Shown one piece after another: positions 42,109 to 48,959 of a stretch of 48,959 nt of DNA; positions within the stretch are counted from its first letter, which is position 1; the number at the start of each line of letters is the position of its first letter. The notes under the pieces were generated by a model, which was given only the letters and a program-made list of their open reading frames with translations, made no database searches and was not told where the DNA came from. The position numbers and the translations under genes are program-made. The stretch spans positions 1 through 48,959 of the forward strand of contig JANQSY010000099.1 of the NCBI GenBank assembly GCA_028279065.1. The letters run 5' to 3'. Source of the stretch: Cytophagales bacterium. Lineage in GTDB: Bacteria > Bacteroidota > Bacteroidia > Cytophagales > CCMP332.

Positions 42109-43710
42109 TTAGTTAAGAGGAATTGTAATGATCCTTGAAGTAACGGGAATATCAACGTTCTCGTTCCTGTTCTGGAAATTCCTTCTAATTACTTGTTTCA
42201 CTTCAATAACGTAACGATCACCTGGTTTAGCCTGCGCAGCAAACTGTGTAAGGCTTAGATCTGGTGATTTAAAAGTTTGTCTTTTGATAGCCCTTTTCCC
42301 CCTGGCAAGAGTAACATCAACCTCAACAGCTCTATACCTGGCGTCTTTAGGAAGGAAGGAAGCGAAGTCCTTGTCAGCCTGAGCCTGGATCTCAATTTTT
42401 CTTGGCCCAGGAACGGCAACACCATCCTTGATATTTACAGGCCTTTTATTTGAAATAGCCACAAGATTTGGCAATGGGACACTCCTTACTTTAAAAGTTT
42501 GGTCTCCTACCAAGTCTCCACTACTATATACAGTGAGCTTTACATTCCTTGCTGAAGGAACAATGGTTACGATTCCTTTCTTAGAACCGGAAATTGCCGA
42601 ACCGCCAGTCGCTTTGAATGAAGGATTATAAGAAGTACCCAAAGCAGGGACCTGAACATCCAATTCATTTCCACAATTCCTATACAAGGCTTGTACAGAA
42701 GCTGACTGGATCTGAATTACGGGACGAGCAACAAAATACTCCTCTTCAACAACGAAGGTGGTATCACCCCCGGTTGGTTTTGGAAGAGTAATTTCACCTT
42801 TCCAGGTTTTCTTGGCCAATCCTTCTTTGTCATAGGTTCCGGGAGTGGCCTTGAATTTGATGGTTCCAATTCCATTTTCAACCGGTACATCTTTACCTGC
42901 AAATTTCATTGTAGGTTTTACAGCAGAAGAGAAGGCAGCAATGAACATCTCAGCCTCGTAATTGGCACCAGCAGCTACAATCTTTGATTGAGGCCTTACC
43001 ATGGCCTGGGTAACATCAAACTTGAAATCCGCAGCACCTACTTCAGCAGCAAGTTCAGAAAGGATCTCAGATTCGATCTGTACGATCCGGCTTTGCATTT
43101 CAGAAAGAACAGCCATGGCCGCAACCATTGGGGTGTTCTCAAAAGTTAACTGGGCAAAGTCCTTTTCCTTTTGTTCAGGGATGTTCTTGAAAAGAGGATC
43201 ATCCTTTCCATCAAGTGCGAAGGGCGGGTAGTCTTTGGGATTGTGAGCAAGTTCTTCCACTTCATCAACATATTCATTCAGCTTGTCTCTAAGCTCGTAC
43301 CCCTTTCCTTGCTTATTTGGTCCAATGAACATTACCTGAACAACGTCTTCATTTTTGGCACCTAAATAAAAACCGTGTTCATCACGTCCACCAGATTGCT
43401 TAACAAGATCTTCCTGCAACCCATTTACATAATCAAGGAGGTTTTTGGTATGCTCACGGACCATGGTGGCCTTATTCATGATATCAACCTCAGTATCCTT
43501 GTTTCCCCTTTCCTCAACCTTTGCCTTGATATTAGCTGTAACGTTTACATTCCTCTCATGGGTCTCTTCGACAACATAGTCCATTTGATCCTCAAGGAAC
43601 TTAAACTTATACATGACGGAACTACTCACCTGGAGGGCCAATAAGGCCGTAAGTACCAGGTACATCATCCCGATCATCTTCTGCCTGGGTGTCTCTTTTG
43701 CTCCTGCCAT
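42109..43710 (-). CDS. gldM: Gliding/T9SS motor protein GldM
   Basis: GldM (PorM) is the inner-membrane protein whose periplasmic dimer transmits energy from the GldL motor to the outer-membrane ring. The 533-residue sequence starts AGAKETPRQKMIGMMYLVLTALL; Arg9 is the conserved residue that pairs with the GldL glutamate, and one membrane helix follows (about 12-32). The periplasmic part has the helical D1 region and the later beta domains D2-D4 (from about 225). The ATG lies 34 bases after the gldL stop. Confidence 0.96.
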   Translation of the reverse strand: MAGAKETPRQKMIGMMYLVLTALLALQVSSSVMYKFKFLEDQMDYVVEETHERNVNVTANIKAKVEERGNKDTEVDIMNKATMVREHTKNLLDYVNGLQEDLVKQSGGRDEHGFYLGAKNEDVVQVMFIGPNKQGKGYELRDKLNEYVDEVEELAHNPKDYPPFALDGKDDPLFKNIPEQKEKDFAQLTFENTPMVAAMAVLSEMQSRIVQIESEILSELAAEVGAADFKFDVTQAMVRPQSKIVAAGANYEAEMFIAAFSSAVKPTMKFAGKDVPVENGIGTIKFKATPGTYDKEGLAKKTWKGEITLPKPTGGDTTFVVEEEYFVARPVIQIQSASVQALYRNCGNELDVQVPALGTSYNPSFKATGGSAISGSKKGIVTIVPSARNVKLTVYSSGDLVGDQTFKVRSVPLPNLVAISNKRPVNIKDGVAVPGPRKIEIQAQADKDFASFLPKDARYRAVEVDVTLARGKRAIKRQTFKSPDLSLTQFAAQAKPGDRYVIEVKQVIRRNFQNRNENVDIPVTSRIITIPLN

Positions 43711-43744
43711 TTTCTATTTATTAGAGTTTATAATAATCAATCGA

Positions 43745-44554
43745 TTACGATTTCATCGCAGACAACATGTTGCCGTAGATGTTATTCAAGTTAGACAGGT
43801 TACCGGTCAACCTTGAAAGCTCCTGACGGAAAGTTTCAGTCTCGTTAGAGGCCTCAGAAAGGTTGTCCAGTGCAGTGGACAGATTACTATAAAACTTATT
43901 CAATGCTTTTAGATGGCTATTGGCATCCTGAAGTTCCATTTCATAAACAGAATTCAGAGCTCCCAGATTCTTGGTCATGCTCTGAATTGCTTCGTGATAT
44001 TCAGTAGCGTCAGAACTGGCGTTTACCAAAGTAGATAGGGCATCGGCAGTTGAAGCATAAGAATTGTTCAACTCTCCCAGTTTAGAGGCAGCCACTCTCG
44101 CATTTTCAGCATAATCGTTGGAAGCAACAGCTGCGTCAGAAAGGTCAGCCATGTTCCCAACATTATCATTAAGCCTCGAGAATCCAGCGCCTAATCTTTC
44201 AAGAAGTTCTTCATTAATATTCGCATCTTCCAGCATATCATCCAGTTTTTCAACCGCATTCTCTGCTGTAGCAGGCTTATTTCCGAACTCATCTTCTTCT
44301 TCAAAATCATCGCTTTCTTCTTTCAGCTCAGGATAAACCTTTGTCCAGTCAATTTCCTGATGCTGGGGTTCAAAAGCAGAAAGGAAGAAAATTACAGCCT
44401 CCGTTGACATTCCAACTCCAAGCATAAATCCTGCTCCGGGAATGTGGAGAATTTTAAACATCGCTCCCAAGATCACAATCGCCGCTCCAATACCGTAGAT
44501 CATCGGCATGATCTTTTTATAGAAGACTTCAACAAAACCACCTTTGTGTGCCAT
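43745..44554 (-). CDS. gldL: Gliding/T9SS motor protein GldL
   Basis: GldL (PorL) is the proton-driven motor partner of GldM. Two N-terminal membrane helices are seen (about 15-36 and 40-60); the second carries Glu52 in GMSTEAVIFFLSAFEPQ, the likely proton-coupling residue. The remaining 200 residues are acidic and helical, with heptad-like stretches (about 105-265), and form the cytoplasmic part. Length (269) is in the family range. Confidence 0.95.
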   Translation of the reverse strand: MAHKGGFVEVFYKKIMPMIYGIGAAIVILGAMFKILHIPGAGFMLGVGMSTEAVIFFLSAFEPQHQEIDWTKVYPELKEESDDFEEEDEFGNKPATAENAVEKLDDMLEDANINEELLERLGAGFSRLNDNVGNMADLSDAAVASNDYAENARVAASKLGELNNSYASTADALSTLVNASSDATEYHEAIQSMTKNLGALNSVYEMELQDANSHLKALNKFYSNLSTALDNLSEASNETETFRQELSRLTGNLSNLNNIYGNMLSAMKS

Positions 44555-44603
44555 AGTTATTTCTGTTTAGTAGATTCGATTTAGAGTTTAAATATATCCA
44601 ATT

Positions 44604-45629
44604 TTAAAATTCAGCTCCGGATGACCTGCCTAAGAAAGTCATTGCACAACGGAAGCCAATATACGATGTGGCGCTATCCTTATATTCAAAGGTTCTTGTT
44701 CCTGTTTGAAGGAAATAGGCGACATCTTTCCAGGATCCACCCCTAATTACTTTTCGGGGTTCATTTTCATCAAAATAAGTAGGGTTCAGGTCCCATACTA
44801 TTGGCATGGCTGCTTCAAAGAACGCATCCTCGCACCACTCACTTACATTACCAGCCATATCATAGATTCCATAATCATTAGCGAAATAAGAAGCTACAGG
44901 TGCAGTATATGCGAATCCATCATCATAGTAGTTACCTCTGCCAGGTTTGAAATTGGCCAAAGCACAACCTCTTCCATTCCTGATATATGGATTACCCCAA
45001 GGGAACATAGCCATATCCCTTCCGCCCCTTGATGCATATTCCCATTCAGCTTCAGAAGGAAGTCGGAAATTCGGCATTTTGAAGAGACCGTTATCCTCTC
45101 TCCATTGGTTGAGGTATTTCGTTCTCCAATCACAAAAGTATTGAGCACCTTCCCAGCTTACCCCGATCAATGGATACTCATCATAGGCAGGATGATAGAA
45201 ATAATACTCAGTCAATGGATCTCCCATATGGTGAGTAAAATCCCTGATCCAAACAGTGGTATCGGGATAAAGTATCTCATAAATGAAATCCTCACCCAAA
45301 ATGTCCAGGGAATCCTCCATGATGGCATAGATGAATTGCCTGTACTCATTGTTGGTGATCTCAGTGTCATCTATATAGAATCCACCGATGGTAACCTGCT
45401 TGTTCAGATTAACAAGAGTGTTGGGAATATCTTCATCGGCCTGTCCCATGTGAAATGTTCCAGGGGGGCAGTAAACCATTCCATAAGGAGTGATCATCTG
45501 CCATGAATCACGGTCGGGAACCCCAACCAGTTGTCCATTGTCATCGGTGGTTCCGAGCTTGTTACAGCCAGCAAAAATCGCCGACACCAATACTATCCCG
45601 AATATGTGAAGGAAAGGTGTTTTCTTCAT
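44604..45629 (-). CDS. gldK: Gliding/T9SS lipoprotein GldK
   Basis: GldK (PorK) is an outer-membrane lipoprotein that builds the periplasmic ring with GldN. From ATG 45629 the 341-residue protein has a signal peptide with lipobox AIFAGC (Cys22). The body is an FGE-sulfatase/SUMF1-like fold: YCPPGTFHMG, FYIDDTEITNNEYRQF, FRLPSEAEWEYASRGG, YDMAGNVSEW and KVIRGGSW. A TTG at 45653 would add eight residues before the signal peptide and was not chosen. It leads the gldKLMN operon, 151 bases after the PorP/SprF gene. Confidence 0.95.
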   Translation of the reverse strand: MKKTPFLHIFGIVLVSAIFAGCNKLGTTDDNGQLVGVPDRDSWQMITPYGMVYCPPGTFHMGQADEDIPNTLVNLNKQVTIGGFYIDDTEITNNEYRQFIYAIMEDSLDILGEDFIYEILYPDTTVWIRDFTHHMGDPLTEYYFYHPAYDEYPLIGVSWEGAQYFCDWRTKYLNQWREDNGLFKMPNFRLPSEAEWEYASRGGRDMAMFPWGNPYIRNGRGCALANFKPGRGNYYDDGFAYTAPVASYFANDYGIYDMAGNVSEWCEDAFFEAAMPIVWDLNPTYFDENEPRKVIRGGSWKDVAYFLQTGTRTFEYKDSATSYIGFRCAMTFLGRSSGAEF

Positions 45630-45779
45630 AGCGGCAAAAACCTGTTCAATCAAAAAGCAATTCTTTAACTATTCTACTAACTCAAATTAACGATAAAAAT
45701 TGTGGACTGAGCAGCCTCTAAAGTACTTTGAATCAAAAAAAATTCAAAATCCATTAAAAAGGCATGTTTGGCAATCCTT

Positions 45780-46775
45780 CTAGAACCTGTAACGGGGAGT
45801 CCTAACAATAGGTTTCTTTCTTGCCCCGACAGATGGAATTTTGTAGGTCACATAAACCTCGGGTGAGACCGGTTGAAGGGCTTCATTTCTTTGTGAATCC
45901 AAACCGATATCAAAGGCAAGTCCGAATTTCAGGACATTGTCCTCAAGAAAACCCATCCCTACCAGAGCAACCACATCCGTAGTGCTTCTGTAAGAAACTC
46001 CACCCCAGAATCTATCTTGGTAGAAAGCCATTGCATTGACTTCCCAAACAGTTTGGTCAAAATTGGCGGATTGTACAATGAAGGAAGGTGTGATCTTCAA
46101 TTCGTAAGAGGCTTCTATATTGACACCTCCCATAAGATTGAAATGAGGAACTAATTCATTTTCAGCTGGGGTAATATCCCCTTGATTATTCTCAAACCTT
46201 ACACCAAAATCAAATGAGGATGGGAGTAGGTGATTAATGCCGAACCCGCCAAAGAACCTTTGTGCTTCGTACCATACCCCAAGTCCAAGATCTGCGCCAA
46301 ACCTGCTTTCCGCACCAAGTGGAATCAGGTTATCATTATCATCTACTACACGGACCTTGGTAAAATCCACGGTTTTATAGATCCCACCAATTTTTAGTCC
46401 GAATGAGATCTTTCCAGGACCGAGGTCCCTATAATAAGAGGGGGTCACATGAAAGTGAACATCCTGGGTAAACCCATAGTTATCCACCATCAATAGTCCA
46501 CCAATGCCTGCTTCTATCTTCTTTATATAAACCGGAGAACTCATAGACACCAAAGCGGTACCTGGAGCCCCACCATCGTCAAAACTTGATTCATAGCCAA
46601 TCCATTGATTCCTATAGGTCAGTCCAAAATCCATATCTCCATTAACTCCAGCATAGCCTGGATTATAATAAAGCTTGTTGAACATATAGTGACTGAATAG
46701 GGGATCCTGCTGACTCCATACTACTGAGAAAGTAGAAAGGAAAAGAGTAAGAGTAAGGAGTAAATTCTTCTTCAT
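45780..46775 (-). CDS. PorP/SprF family T9SS outer-membrane protein
   Basis: The 331-residue beta-barrel protein (from ATG 46775) has a signal peptide ending near VVWSQQ and the family opening QQDPLFSHYMFNKLYYNPGYAG, followed by alternating beta-strand pattern to the C-terminus. PorP/SprF proteins sit in the outer membrane and in several species pair with GldK/GldN or with particular secreted adhesins. Its place just upstream of gldK fits the porP-gldKLMN arrangement. A second in-frame ATG six codons upstream (46793) is possible. Confidence 0.92.
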   Translation of the reverse strand: MKKNLLLTLTLFLSTFSVVWSQQDPLFSHYMFNKLYYNPGYAGVNGDMDFGLTYRNQWIGYESSFDDGGAPGTALVSMSSPVYIKKIEAGIGGLLMVDNYGFTQDVHFHVTPSYYRDLGPGKISFGLKIGGIYKTVDFTKVRVVDDNDNLIPLGAESRFGADLGLGVWYEAQRFFGGFGINHLLPSSFDFGVRFENNQGDITPAENELVPHFNLMGGVNIEASYELKITPSFIVQSANFDQTVWEVNAMAFYQDRFWGGVSYRSTTDVVALVGMGFLEDNVLKFGLAFDIGLDSQRNEALQPVSPEVYVTYKIPSVGARKKPIVRTPRYRF

Positions 46776-46868
46776 ATTAAAAGTTTTCCTCATGCAGCAA
46801 AAAACAAGCCGCTAAACTATGGATAATTCAGCCTACAAAAAAAAATAGAAACCAAAGAAAACCTACTT

Positions 46869-47651
46869 CTATTTGTTGGCGTCTTTTATATACATCTCCA
46901 AAGCCCCTGTCATGGAAGGAGCTTCCGGAAGGGGAGCCTCAATGTCAAGGACCAAACCAGCATCCTTCACCGCTTTAGAAGTGGAGGGTCCAAAGGCCGC
47001 TATCCGGGTGTTATTCTGCTTGAAATCGGGAAAATTAACGAACAAAGAGTTGATTCCCGACGGACTGAAAAAAGCAATCACATCATACTTGATGTCAGCC
47101 AGGTCTGAAAGGTCGCTGGCCACGGTCTCATATATCACGGCTTCAGTAAAATTGAATCCATTATCATTCAGATAATCAGGGATGTCATTTTTACGAATGT
47201 TGGAACATGGAAAAAGAAATCTTTCCTCTTTATGCTTACTCAAAATCTCAGTAAGCTCCTGAACGGTTTTATGCCCTGTGTAAAGCTTTCTCTTCCTTAG
47301 GACAATGTACTTCTGCAGGTAATAAGCAGTCTGCTCTGAAATACAGAAATACTTCATGTCTGCAGGCATCTCGATCCTCGCCTCTTTACAAATCCTGAAA
47401 AAATGATCAATCGCATTTCTGCTCGTAAAAATCACAGCAGAATGGTCAAGGATATCTATCTTACCCTTTCTGAATTCCTTGAAGGGAATCCCCTTGACTT
47501 CGATAAATGGCCTGAAATCAATCTTCAGGTTATACTTATCGGATAACTTATGATAAGGTGAGTCTGGTTTCCCTGGTTGTGGTTGCGATACAAGTATTGA
47601 CTTTACTTCCTTCTTTCTTTCGTTAATGATCTTTGCTTCCGCGCTGCTCAT
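46869..47651 (-). CDS. hemD: Uroporphyrinogen-III synthase
   Basis: HemD closes the tetrapyrrole ring on the way to haem. The 260-residue protein is weakly conserved, as usual, but shows the two-lobe pattern: ILVSQPQP near the N-terminus, IFTSRNAIDHFF in lobe one, ETVASD with IAFFSPSGINSLF in lobe two, and RIAAFGPSTSKAV. A 17-residue charged N-terminal extension precedes the first strand. It lies between the DUF4271 gene (13 bases upstream) and the PorP/SprF gene. Confidence 0.85.
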   Translation of the reverse strand: MSSAEAKIINERKKEVKSILVSQPQPGKPDSPYHKLSDKYNLKIDFRPFIEVKGIPFKEFRKGKIDILDHSAVIFTSRNAIDHFFRICKEARIEMPADMKYFCISEQTAYYLQKYIVLRKRKLYTGHKTVQELTEILSKHKEERFLFPCSNIRKNDIPDYLNDNGFNFTEAVIYETVASDLSDLADIKYDVIAFFSPSGINSLFVNFPDFKQNNTRIAAFGPSTSKAVKDAGLVLDIEAPLPEAPSMTGALEMYIKDANK

Positions 47652-47664
47652 TTCCTCCTAATTT

Positions 47665-48687
47665 TTAACCTTCAAATAAAACTTTTACTATAACTACAGT
47701 TGGAAGAATCTCCATAGCGACAATCCCAAAAAACCGCACAGAAACCGGGACCTTTATTCCCATATTTAAGTGAGTAAAAAGCATGCCGATTCCAAAAAGC
47801 GCTGCAAATATAATGAATATAAAAGCGACAATTCGAGGATGATCATAAACAAAGTTCCCAAACCCCAAAAGCGAAACGAGAATTGTTAGGAAAATCAACA
47901 GGACCGATGCCATGATCAACGAGGAGGAGAAAAGAATGGTGCCCAGGCTTTTATCATCGGTAATGAAGGACAGAAGATTGTAAAAAACAAAGCGAACAAT
48001 GACGAAGGCCAATGACAGGAGAAAAAAGACCCATGCAGAGGGAGTTTCGCCAACAATAAACCCTCCGCTAGAAATCTCAAAGCTATATACACCTGGAATG
48101 ACCAAGTCAAGAACGAATCCCAGCAAGGTGCTGAAACCTATAAAAACCCCAAGAAAAATAATAGGAAAAACCCCAGAGGAAAACCGTTCCAAGTCCAATC
48201 CCCGTCCAAAGGTTGTGATGGGTTGGACAAGAAACGAATAGGAATAGGAATTTAAGACCCTAATTAAAGCGATCACCAGGAAAAAGAAGAGAAACGAAAT
48301 CAAGAGCGCGTCATCGTTTCTGAATATGCGTTTGCCAGGATGGACCGTGGCAGGCCTTCCCCCTATCGGATCAGGCTGAAATCTGGAATATTCCCAAGCT
48401 CCTTTCTTTTCTGAATCTGGAACCACCAGTATTCCATGCTGATTATTGAACTGACCAAGATTTACATCAATGAATTCCTCTTTTGGAACGAAAGTCAAAA
48501 GTTCCCCTGAATCACTGAAAAGAGAAAGGCCGGATTTAATTGCCTTGATCCTGTATGTGGATCGGTCAAATTCAGAATCCCATGTCAGTCTTTTTTGTCC
48601 TGAATTCAAATCTCCTGTATCCGCAATGGTTCTTAAACCAATGGAAAGCAACACAACAAAGACAAGAAAAGTAATGAACCTCATCAT
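47665..48687 (-). CDS. DUF4271 family integral membrane protein
   Basis: This 340-residue protein has an N-terminal hydrophobic signal-like segment (about 2-20), a soluble periplasmic part (about 25-125) and about seven membrane helices in the remaining 210 residues. The arrangement and the hemD neighbour match Bacteroidota DUF4271 proteins. I know no function for this family. The ATG overlaps the stop of the upstream transferase gene by four bases. Confidence 0.8.
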   Translation of the reverse strand: MMRFITFLVFVVLLSIGLRTIADTGDLNSGQKRLTWDSEFDRSTYRIKAIKSGLSLFSDSGELLTFVPKEEFIDVNLGQFNNQHGILVVPDSEKKGAWEYSRFQPDPIGGRPATVHPGKRIFRNDDALLISFLFFFLVIALIRVLNSYSYSFLVQPITTFGRGLDLERFSSGVFPIIFLGVFIGFSTLLGFVLDLVIPGVYSFEISSGGFIVGETPSAWVFFLLSLAFVIVRFVFYNLLSFITDDKSLGTILFSSSLIMASVLLIFLTILVSLLGFGNFVYDHPRIVAFIFIIFAALFGIGMLFTHLNMGIKVPVSVRFFGIVAMEILPTVVIVKVLFEG

Positions 48688-48959
48688 TCGGAAATCGCCT
48701 TCTTCCCCCTTCCCAACAAGGTCAACAACAAATTAGCAATTAAAAAAGCTCCAAATATGAATAGTACCATGAATGAATTCCCGAGGGGAGATAGCCAGTA
48801 GCAGATCAAGATCATCATTAGATTAAACATCGAAAGGGCGAAGACCGTTTGCAACTGGGAAAGGCCAATCCTCAAAAGCTGATGATGGATATGGTTCTTA
48901 TCCGGAGAGAAGGGAGAAACACCTTTCACAATTCTTATAAAAAATACCCTGAGAAGTCG
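48684..48959 (-). CDS. WecA/MraY-type undecaprenyl-phosphate sugar-1-phosphate transferase, C-terminal part
   Basis: The reading frame is open to the window edge, so only the last 91 residues are seen. They read RLLRVFFIRIVKGVSPFSPD, then KNHIHHQLLRIGLS and two or three membrane helices. The SPFSPDKNHIHH segment with the His-rich loop is the signature of the WecA/TagO branch, which moves a sugar-1-phosphate to undecaprenyl phosphate to start O-antigen, teichoic-acid-like or capsule synthesis. The 5' end lies outside the window. Confidence 0.88.
   Translation of the reverse strand, partial: RLLRVFFIRIVKGVSPFSPDKNHIHHQLLRIGLSQLQTVFALSMFNLMMILICYWLSPLGNSFMVLFIFGAFLIANLLLTLLGRGKKAISE

Noticed and set aside
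45630-45653. TTG start extending GldK by eight residues
   Set aside because: The ATG at 45629 gives a standard lipoprotein signal peptide.

Overview
The window is a compact, gene-dense piece of chromosome from a member of the Bacteroidota. The evidence is the complete type IX secretion/gliding core operon (PorP/SprF-like, GldK, GldL, GldM, GldN), separate genes for PorE-like and PorW/SprE-like factors, a cargo protein with a type A T9SS C-terminal sorting domain, an ATP synthase operon lacking beta and epsilon, and promoters of the Bacteroidota type (TAnnTTTG at -7). The order or family cannot be fixed from the window. No rRNA, CRISPR array, transposase or prophage was seen. The only RNA gene found is a tRNA-Phe.

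Layout. 1-2605 (minus): 3'-truncated homogentisate dioxygenase after a C-terminal processing protease. 2666-6302 (plus): overlapping run of a cysteine-poor RIC-like di-iron protein, RuvX, peptide deformylase, a PLP aminotransferase and an omega-amidase. 6292-8562 (minus): FG-GAP repeat T9SS cargo. 8807-11440 (plus): large exported protein ending in an S74 intramolecular chaperone. 11444-13623 (minus): THUMP-like methyltransferase and aspartate-semialdehyde dehydrogenase. 13617-18594 (plus): three envelope proteins (triple lamin-tail protein, PEGA-like lipoprotein, PagL-like outer-membrane protein). 18568-19575 (minus): exported isoaspartyl peptidase/asparaginase. 19682-21414 (plus): DksA-like protein, ScpB and an RluB-type pseudouridine synthase. 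21458-21530 (minus): tRNA-Phe with its own promoter and terminator. 21599-24188 (plus): a tight three-gene iron-sulfur/cytochrome b operon that looks like a split electron-transfer-flavoprotein:menaquinone oxidoreductase. 24281-27495 (plus): PorE-like lipoprotein and PurM. 27497-34313 (minus): M23 peptidase, bactofilin, AtpZ, small membrane protein, then atpB-E-F-H-A-G. 34398-41118 (plus): PorW/SprE, class A penicillin-binding protein, UvrC. 41140-48959 (minus): a WecA-type transferase (5' end outside the window), DUF4271 protein, HemD, PorP/SprF, GldK, GldL, GldM, GldN.

How the genes fit together. The strongest theme is the cell envelope and protein export. GldL/GldM form the inner-membrane motor, and GldK/GldN form the periplasmic ring. 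PorE-like and PorW-like proteins are the outer-membrane/peptidoglycan-linked partners. The FG-GAP protein is a likely substrate. The M23 peptidase, bactofilin and PBP1A add peptidoglycan remodelling. A second theme is energy: proton ATP synthase plus the putative electron-transfer complex.

Genes are packed tightly: many ATGA or TAATG overlaps, convergent ends that overlap or nearly touch, two intrinsic terminators lying inside the 3' coding end of the opposing gene, and several probable TTG start codons. Nothing in the window is an obviously new defence or mobile system. The items most worth a second look are the split EMO-like operon and its uncharacterised third gene, the Asp/Gly-rich insertion in GldN, the palindromic face-to-face promoter between the M23 peptidase and PorW genes, and the hairpin between atpE and atpF.
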